The notes under the pieces are model-generated. The model had not been told where the DNA came from. It made no database searches and saw only the letters and a program-made list of their open reading frames with translations. Made by a program: the position numbers and the translations under genes. Shown piece after piece: positions 37,056 to 45,575 of a stretch of 64,000 bases of DNA (positions are counted from its first letter, which is position 1; the number at the start of each line of letters is the position of its first letter). Source of the DNA: RYN-230 sp963760405 (GTDB taxonomy: Bacteria > Actinomycetota > Actinomycetes > Streptosporangiales > Streptosporangiaceae); contig CAVXCV010000005.1 of the NCBI GenBank assembly GCA_963760405.1, positions 238,006 through 302,005 of the forward strand. The letters run 5' to 3'.

Positions 37056-38612
37056 ATGCAGCAGGCGGACGTTACCGAGATCACCCAGACCCTCACCGGC
37101 CTGGTCGCCGAGCATTACGTATTCCCCGAGGCCGGGCGCGAGATCGGCGAGGTGCTCGCCCGCCAGCACGCAGCGGGCCGCTACGCCGCGGCGGCGGACG
37201 AGGCGGCGCTGGCCGCGCTGATGACCGAGGACCTCCAGTCGGTCAACGGGGACAAGCACCTGCGCCTGCTGCACCGCGAGGACGAGGTGCCGCAGACGGC
37301 GGACGAGGCGGCCGAGCGGGCTGAGCTGAGCCGGTGGGCGGACCGGACCGCGGCTGGCGTCGCCCGGGTGGAGCGACTGGACGGCAACGTCGGCTACCTG
37401 GACCTGCACCCGGTGCTGTTCCCCCCGGTGATCGCGGGAGACGCCGTGGTCGCGGCGATGTCCCTGGTCGCCCCCGCGGACGCGCTCATCATCGATGTCC
37501 GGCAGTGCGTGGGCGGTGATCCCAGCATGGTGGCCCTGCTCTGCAGCTTCCTGTTCGACGACGAGCCGGTGCACCTCATCGACCTGCACGAGCGCGCAGG
37601 CCGCCAGGTCAGGCAATCCTGGACGCTGCCGTATCTTCCCGGCCGCCGGTTCGGCGCCAGCAAGCCGCTGTTCGTGCTGACCAGCGCGGCGACCTTCTCC
37701 GGGGGCGAGGAACTCAGCTACGACCTGCAGGTCCTCGGCCGGGCCACGGTCGTCGGCGAGCGGACCCGGGGCGGCGCCCACGCCCGCGAGGCCTTCCGGG
37801 TCCGCCCGCACCTGCAGGCGACGATCCCGGTGGCCCGGGCGGTCAGCCCGGCTTCTGGCACGAACTGGGAGGGCACCGGGGTCACCCCGGACCTCGAGGT
37901 CCCGGCCACCGGCGCGCTGGACTGCGCGCACCAGCGCGCGCTCAGCCAGCTAGGGGCGGTTGCTTCCTCGCCGGCTGAACTGGGATGCGCGGTAGCGGCG
38001 CCGTTGCCGCTACCGCGCGGTCATCCGGGCCGCCGTCACATGCTGCGCATCTGCCGGAACTTGCGGATGTCGTCCTTGCCCGCGAGCAGGGCTACGAGCA
38101 CGACCGTGGCCGCGCTTGCCGTTGCCACCTTCCACCACTTCATGACTGAGCCTCCTTGTGCTCCAGCCCAGACGCGTGTCAGCCCTGGGCACGTACTGTT
38201 TCCGCGGCTAGGGCTGGGCCGCGGTCCGGGTCAGCGGGCCCTGCGCGACGTAGCCGGTCAGCCGATGGCCGAGCATCAACGTCACCGTGTACTCGCCGTG
38301 GCTGACCGCCAGGCCGTGCAGGTCCGCGGACGGGTGGACGAGCCAGCCGTGCAGATCGACGTCCCGGACGGCGCTCTGCCGCACCCGGTGGGCGCGCTCA
38401 GCCGGGGAGTGATACCAGCTGTCGTCGTCGTTCAGGTCCAGCGCCAGCGCGAACCCGAGGTCCTCGCTCTCCCGCAGCCGCGTGAGGTTCCGCTCGATGC
38501 TGATGAGGATGGGGGCGAGGGCGAGATCGGCGGCGGAATGCGGGTGCGGAGCGGACATCGTGGACACCGTGCTTCCGGACTGAGGAATAGCAGCATCTCA
38601 ATGATGCGCTGA
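37056..38612 (+). CDS. S41-family peptidase (IRBP/tricorn-like), frame over-extended
   Basis: The first 300 or so residues resemble retinoid-binding-protein-like S41 peptidases: an N-terminal helical region (ITQTLTGLVAEHYVFPEAGREIGEVL), DALIIDVRQCVGGDPSMVALLCSFLF and the catalytic block LFVLTSAATFSGGEELSYDLQVLGRATVVGERTRGGAHA with the nucleophile in TFSGG. AAGGAGG lies 5 bases before the ATG. The recognisable domain ends near 37960. The remaining 215 codons are antisense to two genes and have no family match, so the true stop was probably lost by an indel there. Confidence 0.75.
   Translation: MQQADVTEITQTLTGLVAEHYVFPEAGREIGEVLARQHAAGRYAAAADEAALAALMTEDLQSVNGDKHLRLLHREDEVPQTADEAAERAELSRWADRTAAGVARVERLDGNVGYLDLHPVLFPPVIAGDAVVAAMSLVAPADALIIDVRQCVGGDPSMVALLCSFLFDDEPVHLIDLHERAGRQVRQSWTLPYLPGRRFGASKPLFVLTSAATFSGGEELSYDLQVLGRATVVGERTRGGAHAREAFRVRPHLQATIPVARAVSPASGTNWEGTGVTPDLEVPATGALDCAHQRALSQLGAVASSPAELGCAVAAPLPLPRGHPGRRHMLRICRNLRMSSLPASRATSTTVAALAVATFHHFMTEPPCAPAQTRVSPGHVLFPRLGLGRGPGQRALRDVAGQPMAEHQRHRVLAVADRQAVQVRGRVDEPAVQIDVPDGALPHPVGALSRGVIPAVVVVQVQRQREPEVLALPQPREVPLDADEDGGEGEIGGGMRVRSGHRGHRASGLRNSSISMMR
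38036..38143 (-). CDS. 35-residue membrane peptide (DUF6893-like)
   Basis: A tiny gene with a consensus AAGGAGG 7 bases before ATG 38143. The product starts MKWWKVATASAATVVLVALL, a single membrane helix, then continues AGKDDIRKFRQMRSM. A hydrophobic helix followed by a DI-(R/K)-(K/R)-(F/Y)-x-x-(M/I)-R-S-M tail is what is seen in the DUF6893 small proteins of actinomycetes. Function unknown. Confidence 0.75.
   Translation of the reverse strand: MKWWKVATASAATVVLVALLAGKDDIRKFRQMRSM
38208..38567 (-). CDS. Hypothetical protein, 119 residues
   Basis: Not recognised. An acidic N-terminal half (LALAPILISIERNLTRLRESEDLGFALALDLNDDDSWYHSPAERAHRVRQSAVRDVDLHGW) is followed by a beta-rich end (DLHGLAVSHGEYTVTLMLGHRLTGYVAQ). 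No signal peptide or membrane helix. GTG 38567 or ATG 38558 could be the start. It lies upstream of the 35-residue peptide gene on the same strand, so the two may be co-transcribed. Confidence 0.65.
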   Translation of the reverse strand: MSTMSAPHPHSAADLALAPILISIERNLTRLRESEDLGFALALDLNDDDSWYHSPAERAHRVRQSAVRDVDLHGWLVHPSADLHGLAVSHGEYTVTLMLGHRLTGYVAQGPLTRTAAQP

Positions 38613-38815
38613 TCCGGCCGTCCGGCGGCAGGGACCAAGGCCCGGCGCTGCAGGGCCAACGTCCTTTGCTGACCGCCGGGTCCCTGACCCTCGCCGGCTG
38701 CGGCGGTTCACTTTGTGTTTAAGTTTCAGTAGGTTATAAGTCGCTTTAGTGACATGTTGCGTACCGTGCGGATGCCGGCGGCCGGTGGTCGTCCAGTCCG
38801 CAGGGAAGGCTGCTG

Positions 38816-40219
38816 GTGACCCAGACCCGCTTGCCGGGCTTGCTGTCCGCTCTGGACGAGGCGTCGATCAGCCGGTTCCATCTGCGCGCGGTGCTGATTT
38901 CCGGCGTGGGCTTCTTCACCGACGCCTACGACCTGTTCGTGATCGGCGTGGCGGCCAGCCTGATCGGGCAGCCGTGGCAGCTCAGCTCGGCCAGGCTGGC
39001 CGCGCTGAACGCGGCGATGCTCGGCGCTGCCTTCGCCGGTGCGTTGGTCGTCGGCCGGGTCGCCGACCTGATCGGCCGCAACCGGGTGTACTGGCTGGTC
39101 GCGGTCATCATGGTGGTGGGCGCGCTCGGCTCCGCCGCGGCGCCGTCGTACTGGGTGCTGATCGGCTTCCGGGTCATCCTCGGCTTCGGTGTCGGCGGCG
39201 ACTACCCGGTCAGTGCGGTCCTGATGAGTGAGTACGCCAACCGGCGGGACCGGGGCAGGCTGGTCGGGATGGTGTTCTCCGCCCAGGCGCTGGGCCTCAT
39301 CGTGGGGCCGGCCATCGCCCTGCTCCTGCTGGGCGCCGGGGTGAGCGGCAACGTGACGTGGCGCGTCCTGCTCGGGCTCGGTGCCGTGCCCGCCGCCAGC
39401 GTGATTTACCTGCGCCGCCGGATGCCCGAGTCCCCGCGGTACCAGGCGCAGGTCCAGGGATGCCACGCGGCGGCGGCCGAGGCCGTCGCCCGGTTCACCA
39501 GCGGCGCCGTCACCGGGGCGCCCACGCCCGCCTTGCGGCACGAGATGCGGCTACGGGCCTTCCTGACCAACCGCCGCTGGGTGATCACGCTCGCGGGCAC
39601 GGCGGGCTGCTGGTTCCTGCTGGACTACGCCTACTACGGGAACACGATCTCCACCCCGCAGATCATCAAGCTGATCTCACCGCACTCCTCCGTTACCACG
39701 GCGATCGCGCTCCAGCTGGCCATCTTCGTGATCGCGGCGCTGCCCGGCTACCTGCTGGCCATCGCCTGGCTGGACCGGATCGGGCATCGCCGGCTCCAGC
39801 TGACCGGGTTCGGGATGATGGCGCTCTGCTTCGCGATCATCGGCCTGGTGCCGGGGATGACCACCGCGGTGGCGCCGTTCCTGCTGGTCTACGGGATCAG
39901 CTACTTCTTCACCGAGTTCGGGCCGAACGTGACCACGTTCGTGTTGCCCAGCGAGGTCTTCCCGGTCACCATGCGGGCCACCGGGCACGGCATCTCGGCG
40001 GGCGTCGGCAAGCTCGGCGCGTTCATCGGGGTGTTCCTGTTCCCGGTGCTGCAGACCTCGCTGGGCTTGCGCGGCACGCTCCTGCTCACCGCGGGCGTGG
40101 CCGCGGGGGGCCTGCTGCTGACCAGGGTGCTGCCCGAGCCGGCCCAGCGGAGCCTGGAGGAACTGGCCAGCGGGACGCCGGACGAGACGCTGCGCCCCGC
40201 CGCGGCGGCACGGCTCTGA
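38816..40219 (+). CDS. MFS transporter (PHS/sugar-porter-like)
   Basis: 467 residues and twelve predicted helices. The conserved first-half motif is GRVADLIGRNRVYWL, followed by RVILGFGVGGDYPVSAVLMSEYANRRDRGRLVG, like phosphate:H+ symporter (Pho84-type) and related organic-acid carriers. The C-half has EVFPVTMRATGHGISAGVGKLGAF. The start is GTG with GGGAAGG upstream. Substrate undetermined. Confidence 0.88.
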   Translation: MTQTRLPGLLSALDEASISRFHLRAVLISGVGFFTDAYDLFVIGVAASLIGQPWQLSSARLAALNAAMLGAAFAGALVVGRVADLIGRNRVYWLVAVIMVVGALGSAAAPSYWVLIGFRVILGFGVGGDYPVSAVLMSEYANRRDRGRLVGMVFSAQALGLIVGPAIALLLLGAGVSGNVTWRVLLGLGAVPAASVIYLRRRMPESPRYQAQVQGCHAAAAEAVARFTSGAVTGAPTPALRHEMRLRAFLTNRRWVITLAGTAGCWFLLDYAYYGNTISTPQIIKLISPHSSVTTAIALQLAIFVIAALPGYLLAIAWLDRIGHRRLQLTGFGMMALCFAIIGLVPGMTTAVAPFLLVYGISYFFTEFGPNVTTFVLPSEVFPVTMRATGHGISAGVGKLGAFIGVFLFPVLQTSLGLRGTLLLTAGVAAGGLLLTRVLPEPAQRSLEELASGTPDETLRPAAAARL

Positions 40220-40245
40220 CCCGGGCTCTAGGCGCCGCCAGGGCT

Positions 40246-41010
40246 CTAGCCGCCGCCCCGGCCCGCACCGCCGGTGAACCGGCCGACCTGGTCCGCGAGC
40301 CCGGGGTCGCGCAGCGCGGTCATCCCGTGCCGGAACTCGTTCGCCATGGCCTCCTGCTCGGACAGGAACCCGCCCTGCAGCGCGGACAGCCGGTCGCTGC
40401 GCAGGCATGCCTGCGGGAACGCGGCGATCTCCAGGGCCAGCGCCTCGGCCGCGGCCCGGGCCGTGCCCGCAGGCACGACCCGGCTGACCAGGCCCATCTG
40501 CAGCGCCTCCGGCGCGGTCACCGGCCGGCCGGTCAGGATCAGGTCGAGCGCCCGGCCCAGGCCGACCAGCTGGGGCAACCGGACCGTGCCACCGTCGATC
40601 AGCGGCACTCCCCACCGGCGGCAGAACACGCCCAGCACCGCGTCCTCGTCGGCCACCCGCAGGTCGCACCAGAGGGCGAGTTCGAGGCCGCCGGCCACGG
40701 CGTGCCCGGAGATGGCGGCGATCACCGGCTTGGACAGCCGGAGCCGGGTCGGGCCCATCGGGCCGTCGCCGTCCGGCTCGGTGCGGTTGCCGGCCGGGCT
40801 GCCCATGGCCTTCAGGTCCGCGCCCGCGCAGAACGTGTGGCCGGCGCCGGTGAGCACGGCCACGCTGGCGCCGGGGTCTGCCTCGAAGTCACGGAAGGCC
40901 CCGGCCAGCGCGGCCGCGGTCGGGCCGTCCACCGCGTTGCGTACTTCAGGGCGGTCCAGGATGACGGTGGTCACCGGCCCGCTCCGGTCCACCCGGACGC
41001 TCATCGCCAC
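40246..41010 (-). CDS. Enoyl-CoA hydratase/isomerase (crotonase) family protein
   Basis: 254 residues with the crotonase fold. The first oxyanion-hole motif is HTFCAGADLKAMG and the second SGHAVAGGLELALWCDLRVADEDAVLG, followed by WGVPLIDGGTVRLPQLVGLGRALDLILTGRPVTAPEALQMGLVSRVVP. A hydratase glutamate is not obvious at the second catalytic position (RWGVPLIDGG), so it may be an isomerase or other crotonase. It lies downstream of korAB on the same strand. Confidence 0.88.
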   Translation of the reverse strand: MAMSVRVDRSGPVTTVILDRPEVRNAVDGPTAAALAGAFRDFEADPGASVAVLTGAGHTFCAGADLKAMGSPAGNRTEPDGDGPMGPTRLRLSKPVIAAISGHAVAGGLELALWCDLRVADEDAVLGVFCRRWGVPLIDGGTVRLPQLVGLGRALDLILTGRPVTAPEALQMGLVSRVVPAGTARAAAEALALEIAAFPQACLRSDRLSALQGGFLSEQEAMANEFRHGMTALRDPGLADQVGRFTGGAGRGGG

Positions 41011-41037
41011 TCCCCGGCCACCGGCTGCGTCAGCCGG

Positions 41038-42177
41038 TCAGGGAACCTGCCAGGTGTCGGACCCGGCCAGCAGGACCGCCAGGTCGCCCTCGCCCTGCCG
41101 GTCCCGGGCCGCCGAGATCTGGTCGGCCATCAGCTCGTCGTAGCTGGCCCGCGGGGCCTGGCGGAACACCCCGACCGGGGTGTGCGCGAAGTCCGCGCGG
41201 TCCAGCCGGGACAGCGCGAACGCGTACGACGGGTCAGCCGCGTGCGCGTCGTGGACCAGCAGCGAGTCCGCCTCGGCCTCGGTCGCCTCGACCGGCTCCA
41301 GCGAGCCGGTGCGGCTGAACCGCAGGCCCTGGCTCCGGTCAGGACCGAACCGGATCGGGGTCCTGTGCTCCAGCCGGATCAGCCGGTCGTCCCGGGACGC
41401 CGGGTCCTTGAGCGGCGCGAACGCGTCGTCGTTGAAGATCGGGCAGTTCTGGTAGATCTCCACGAATGCCGCGCCGCGGTGATCGGCGGCGGCGCGCAGC
41501 ACGCTGGTCAGGTGCTTGCGGTCGGAGTCGATGGTGCGGGCCACGAAGCTGGCCTCCGCGCCGAGCGCGAGCGAGACCGGGTTGAACGGGGTGTCCAGCG
41601 ACCCGAACGGGGTCGACTTGGTCACCTTGCCCTGCTCCGAGGTGGGTGAGTACTGGCCCTTGGTCAGCCCGTAGATGCGGTTGTTGAACAGCAGGATGTT
41701 GATGTTGATGTTCCGCCGCAGGGCGTGGATCAGGTGATTGCCGCCGATCGACAGAGCGTCGCCGTCCCCGGTGATCACCCAGACGGACAGGTCCGGGCGG
41801 GACGCGGCCAGGCCGGTCGCGATGGCCGGGGCGCGCCCGTGGATCGAGTGCATCCCGTAGCTGTCCACGTAGTACGGCAGCCTGGCCGCGCAGCCGATCC
41901 CGGAGATGATGGCCAGGTTCTCCCGGGGGATCCCCAGCTCGGGCAGGAAGGACTGGAACGCGGCCAGGATCGCGTAGTCGCCGCAGCCCGGGCACCAGCG
42001 CACTTCCTGGTCGGACTTGAACTCCTTGGTGGACAGCTTCTGGTCGGCTACGGGGACGAGGGTGAGCGACGCGGGCCGCCGGGCCGCCTCAGCCGCGCCA
42101 TCATTGGCTGGCCCCCAGTTGGCCGGCTCGCCGTGCACCGGGCTGGCCCCTGCGCCGTTGGCCGCAGAGTCAGACAT
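41038..42177 (-). CDS. korB: 2-oxoacid:ferredoxin oxidoreductase subunit beta (KorB)
   Basis: TPP-binding beta subunit, 379 residues. It has RWCPGCGDYAILAAFQ, GIGCAARLPYYVDSYGMHSIHGRAPAIATGLAASRPDLSVWVITGDGDALSIGGNHLIHALRRNININILLFNN (the TPP GDG-N-NN motif) and LTKGQYSPTSE. It pairs with KorA to turn 2-oxoglutarate plus CoA into succinyl-CoA while reducing ferredoxin. An extra C-terminal segment of about 60 residues is typical of the mycobacterial enzymes. The ATG overlaps korA by 8 bases. Confidence 0.94.
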   Translation of the reverse strand: MSDSAANGAGASPVHGEPANWGPANDGAAEAARRPASLTLVPVADQKLSTKEFKSDQEVRWCPGCGDYAILAAFQSFLPELGIPRENLAIISGIGCAARLPYYVDSYGMHSIHGRAPAIATGLAASRPDLSVWVITGDGDALSIGGNHLIHALRRNININILLFNNRIYGLTKGQYSPTSEQGKVTKSTPFGSLDTPFNPVSLALGAEASFVARTIDSDRKHLTSVLRAAADHRGAAFVEIYQNCPIFNDDAFAPLKDPASRDDRLIRLEHRTPIRFGPDRSQGLRFSRTGSLEPVEATEAEADSLLVHDAHAADPSYAFALSRLDRADFAHTPVGVFRQAPRASYDELMADQISAARDRQGEGDLAVLLAGSDTWQVP

Positions 42178-44038
42178 TTGCGATCACATCCTGGATAACG
42201 CCAGCCAGTTCGGCGGCGCGGAACGGAAGCCCGCGCACCCGGTTGTAGGAGATCACGTCGGTCAGGTACTTGCCCCGCAGCACCAGCGCGAGCTGCCCGA
42301 GGTTGATCTCCGGGAGCAGCACCTTGTCGTAGCTGGCCAGCACGTCGCCGAGGTTGGCCGGGAGCGGGGAGAGGTGGCGCAGATGGGCCTGGGCGACCGA
42401 GCCGCCGGCCACCCGGACCCGGCGTACCGCGGCGCCGATGGACCCGAACGTCGATCCCCAGCCCAGTACCAGCACCTTGGCCTCACCGTCCGGGTCGTCC
42501 ACCTGCAGCGGCCCGACGTCGGCCGCGATGCCGTCGATCTTCGCCTGGCGCAGCCGGACCATCCGGTCGTGGTTATCGGGGTCGTAGGAGATGGTGCCGC
42601 TGCCGTCCGCCTTCTCGATCCCGCCGATCCGGTGCTCCAGGCCGGGGGTGCCGGGAATGGCCCATGGCCGGGCCAGGGTCTCCGGGTTCCGCTGGTAGGG
42701 CCGGAAATCCGGGGTGCCGTCGGCGGCCTGCCATTCGCCCGGGCTGGCGAAGGAGAACTCATCGCGCAGCTTCGGCAGGCTGGCCACGTCCGGGATGAGC
42801 CACGGCTCCGAGCCGTTGGCCAGGTAACCGTCGGACAGGATGATCACCGGCGTGCGGTACTTGGTGGCGATCCGCACCGCCTCGAGCGCGACATCGAAGC
42901 AGTCCGACGGGGTGGCCGGGGCCAGCACCACCACCGGGGACTCGCCGTTCCGGCCGTACAGGGCCATCAGCAGGTCGGCCTGCTCGGTCTTGGTCGGCAT
43001 GCCGGTGGACGGCCCGGCCCGCTGGACGTCGATGACGATCAGCGGCAGCTCCAGCGACACGGCCAGGCCGATGGTCTCGGCCTTGAGCGCCATGCCGGGG
43101 CCTGAGGTGGTGGTGACACCGAGCGCACCGCCGAAGGACGCGCCGAGCGCGGCGCCGACCCCGGAGATCTCGTCTTCCGCCTGGAACGTGCGCACGCCGA
43201 AGCGCTTGTGCTTGGACAGCTCGTGCAGGATGTCCGAGGCCGGGGTGATCGGGTAAGCCCCCAGGAACAGCGGCAGCTGGGACCGGCGCGACGCTGCGAC
43301 CAGGCCGTAGGAGAGCGCGGTGTTGCCGGTGATGTTCCGGTAGGTTCCCGACTGCAAGGTGGCCGGCTTGACCTCGTACTGCACCGAGAAATCCTCGGTC
43401 GTCTCGCCGTAATTCCAGCCCGCCTGAAAGGCCGCGATGTTGGCCTTCATAATCTCGGGCTTGGCCGAGAATTTGGATTCCAGGAACTTCAGCGTGCTGT
43501 CCGGCGGCCGGTTGTAGAGCCAGGAGAGCAGGCCGAGCGCGAACATGTTCTTGGCCCGCTCGGCTTCCTTGCGGGAAATTTCGAAATCCTCGAGGGCCTT
43601 GACGGTCATCGAGGTGATCGGGACGGCGTGCAGGTTATAACCGGACAGCGCCCCGTCTTCCAGCGGGCTGGCCGCGTACCCGACCCGGGACAGGTTGCGC
43701 TTGGTGAACTCGTCGGTGTTGGCGATGATGTCCGCGCCGCGTGGCACATCAGCCAGATTGGCCTTGAGCGCGGCCGGGTTCATCGCGACGAGCACGTCCG
43801 GCGCGTCACCGGGGGTCAGGATGTCGTGATCGGCGAAGTGCACCTGGAAACTGGATACGCCGGGCAGTGTGCCTGCCGGAGCCCGGATCTCAGCGGGGAA
43901 GTTCGGCAGGGTAGAGAGGTCGTTGCCGAATGCGGCCGTCTCCTGAGTGAAACGGTCTCCGGCGAGCTGCATCCCGTCACCTGAGTCACCCGCGAAACGG
44001 ATGATGACACGATCGAGTTGCTGGACCTGCTTGGTCAC
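42170..44038 (-). CDS. korA: 2-oxoacid:ferredoxin oxidoreductase subunit alpha (KorA)
   Basis: Fused gamma-alpha subunit, 622 residues. The gamma domain starts RVIIRFAGDSGDGMQLAGDRFTQE. The alpha domain begins near NTALSYGLVAASRRSQLPLFLGAYPITPASDILHELSKH and includes EDEISGVGAALGASFGGALGVTTTSGPGMALKAE. The GTG at 44038 is chosen because GGAGG lies just upstream. The further-out start adds a non-conserved leader. It is divergent from the nuoB-like gene across a 317-bp control region. Confidence 0.93.
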   Translation of the reverse strand: MTKQVQQLDRVIIRFAGDSGDGMQLAGDRFTQETAAFGNDLSTLPNFPAEIRAPAGTLPGVSSFQVHFADHDILTPGDAPDVLVAMNPAALKANLADVPRGADIIANTDEFTKRNLSRVGYAASPLEDGALSGYNLHAVPITSMTVKALEDFEISRKEAERAKNMFALGLLSWLYNRPPDSTLKFLESKFSAKPEIMKANIAAFQAGWNYGETTEDFSVQYEVKPATLQSGTYRNITGNTALSYGLVAASRRSQLPLFLGAYPITPASDILHELSKHKRFGVRTFQAEDEISGVGAALGASFGGALGVTTTSGPGMALKAETIGLAVSLELPLIVIDVQRAGPSTGMPTKTEQADLLMALYGRNGESPVVVLAPATPSDCFDVALEAVRIATKYRTPVIILSDGYLANGSEPWLIPDVASLPKLRDEFSFASPGEWQAADGTPDFRPYQRNPETLARPWAIPGTPGLEHRIGGIEKADGSGTISYDPDNHDRMVRLRQAKIDGIAADVGPLQVDDPDGEAKVLVLGWGSTFGSIGAAVRRVRVAGGSVAQAHLRHLSPLPANLGDVLASYDKVLLPEINLGQLALVLRGKYLTDVISYNRVRGLPFRAAELAGVIQDVIANV

Positions 44039-44155
44039 AGTTGAAGGACCTCCTCGACGCGCCGCGGCCAGGGCGCTTGAACAGCACGAAGCACACGAGC
44101 GCCGCACCCAGCACGAAGCGCGGCCGGGGGCTGGGATTGGATTGTTTCTTATGTT

Positions 44156-44220
44156 ACAGCGCTGTTGCAGTGCGGGCCCACTGCTCGTGCGCTTGTGCAG
44201 CAGTCGTGACCTATATCACA
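44156..44220. promoter_or_regulatory. Divergent korA/nuoB2 control region with CRP/GlxR-like site
   Basis: CGTGACCTATATCACA (44205-44220) matches the actinobacterial CRP/GlxR consensus TGTGA-NN-TA-NN-TCACA in all but the first base. Two further palindromes, ACAGCGCTGT (44156-44165) and GCAGTG-N6-CACTGC (44167-44184), sit just beside it. Control by a cAMP-receptor-type regulator is inferred. Confidence 0.6.
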
Positions 44221-44355
44221 GTGTATTTCTGATCGCCGGGAGGCGCGGGGCCGCGGCCCCAGGGGTTGCGCCCCCCGGCACCCTGTACGACGGGCCCCGG
44301 ACGGCCCCGGTTCACCGCGTCGGCGTGCCCGGCGCGGGCCGGGTACGCTGGCCCG

Positions 44356-44964
44356 ATGGCCGCTGTGCAGCTCCCCGTGCCGCGGGCCAGAACTGAGCGT
44401 GGCTGGCCCGCCAGCCCTGGGTGGGCCAGCACTGGGTTGGCCAGCACTGGGTTGGCCAGCACTGGGTTGGCCAGTACTGGGTTGGCGCTGCTCAGTGAGG
44501 TGCTGCCGGCTACCGCGCTCAGCGGCGCCGGGCTGCCGGATCAGCTGTGGCTTTTCGATGCCGGTCTCGCCTGCTGCGCGGTGGAGTGCGCCGCGGCCCT
44601 GACCCGGGCCAGCGGCCCCGGCCACCCGGCTGACCCGGACGGCCAGCCAGCCCCAGCGCCTGAGGGTGGCCCGGAGGGGCCGCGCCCGGGCCACGTGCTC
44701 ATCGTGGCGGGCACCGTCACCGACAAGCTCGCCCCGCTGCTCCTGCGCGCCTACCAGGAACTGCCCGCGCCAGTGCTCGTCCTGTCGTTCGGCGCCTGCT
44801 CCAACAGCGGCGGCCCGTACTGGGACTCCTACTGCGTGACCAAGGGCGTGGACCAGATCATCCCGGTAGACGTGTACGTGCCGGGCTGCCCGCCCCGCCC
44901 CGAGGCGCTGCTGCACGGGCTGGACATGCTCCGCCAGCGGCGGATCGCGGGGGCACGACCGTGA
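44356..44964 (+). CDS. NuoB-like protein of an orphan nuoBCI cluster
   Basis: 202 residues, related to complex I NuoB and [NiFe]-hydrogenase small subunits. All four N2 ligands are kept: LACCAVEC, SFGACSNSGG and PGCPPRPEALL. The N-terminus carries four LASTG repeats from a 15-bp tandem repeat (44425-44484). An Ala/Pro/Gly insertion lies in the middle. The stop overlaps the start of the nuoC-like gene. It is the second NuoB in this window, and no NuoD or membrane subunits lie with it. Confidence 0.82.
   Translation: MAAVQLPVPRARTERGWPASPGWASTGLASTGLASTGLASTGLALLSEVLPATALSGAGLPDQLWLFDAGLACCAVECAAALTRASGPGHPADPDGQPAPAPEGGPEGPRPGHVLIVAGTVTDKLAPLLLRAYQELPAPVLVLSFGACSNSGGPYWDSYCVTKGVDQIIPVDVYVPGCPPRPEALLHGLDMLRQRRIAGARP
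44425..44484 (+). repeat. 15-bp in-frame tandem repeat in the nuoB-like gene
   Basis: Four copies of GCCAGCACTGGGTTG, with one C/T change in the last. Each encodes the pentapeptide LASTG in a shifted register. Unit length is a multiple of 3, so copy-number change would only lengthen or shorten the N-terminal tail. Confidence 0.95.
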
Positions 44965-45575
44965 CGCCGGGGGAACTCACCAGCCGCCTGGCGGCCGGCC
45001 CGAGCCGGGCTGGCGCTGCCCCCGGGGAGGCGGCGGGCAGCACCGGGATGGGTGTGCGTTGGGGAAGTGTGATCGCCGGGTGCGACGTCAGCCAGGACCT
45101 AGTCACGGTCACCGTTACCCCGGCAGGCTGGCTGGCCGCGGCCCGGTTCGCCCGGGACGAGCTGGAGTGCGGCTTCTTCGACTGGCTCAGTGCCGTGGAC
45201 GAGCTGGCGGCAGGCCTGGCGGTGCTGGCCCACGTGTACTCGCTGACCGGGCGGCACCACCTGCTGCTCCGCACCGTGCTGCCCGCGAGCGGCGGCCGGC
45301 TGGCCACGATGACCGGGATCTACCGGGGCGCGGCGTGGCACGAGCGGGAGACGTCGGAGATGTTCGGCGTGGTGTTCGAGGGTCATCCGCGGCCAGGCCC
45401 GCTGCTGCTGCCGGACGGCTTCGAGGGGCACCCGTTGCGGAAGGACTTCGTGCTCGCGGCGCGCGCGGCACAGGACTGGCCGGGGGCCAAGGAGCCTGGT
45501 GAGGGCGGTGGCCGGGCCCCCGCGCGGCGGCGGCTGGCGCCACCGGGCGTGCCCGAGGGGTGGCCGCCCGGATGA
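44961..45575 (+). CDS. NuoC-like protein of the orphan cluster
   Basis: 204 residues. The complex I 30-kDa subunit signature is HERETSEMFGVVFEGHPRPGPLLLPDGFEGHPLRKDF. The N-terminal part is only weakly like NuoC, and the C-terminal tail is Arg/Pro-rich. Overlaps both neighbours (GTGA and ATGA), so the three genes form a tight operon. Confidence 0.85.
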   Translation: MTPGELTSRLAAGPSRAGAAPGEAAGSTGMGVRWGSVIAGCDVSQDLVTVTVTPAGWLAAARFARDELECGFFDWLSAVDELAAGLAVLAHVYSLTGRHHLLLRTVLPASGGRLATMTGIYRGAAWHERETSEMFGVVFEGHPRPGPLLLPDGFEGHPLRKDFVLAARAAQDWPGAKEPGEGGGRAPARRRLAPPGVPEGWPPG

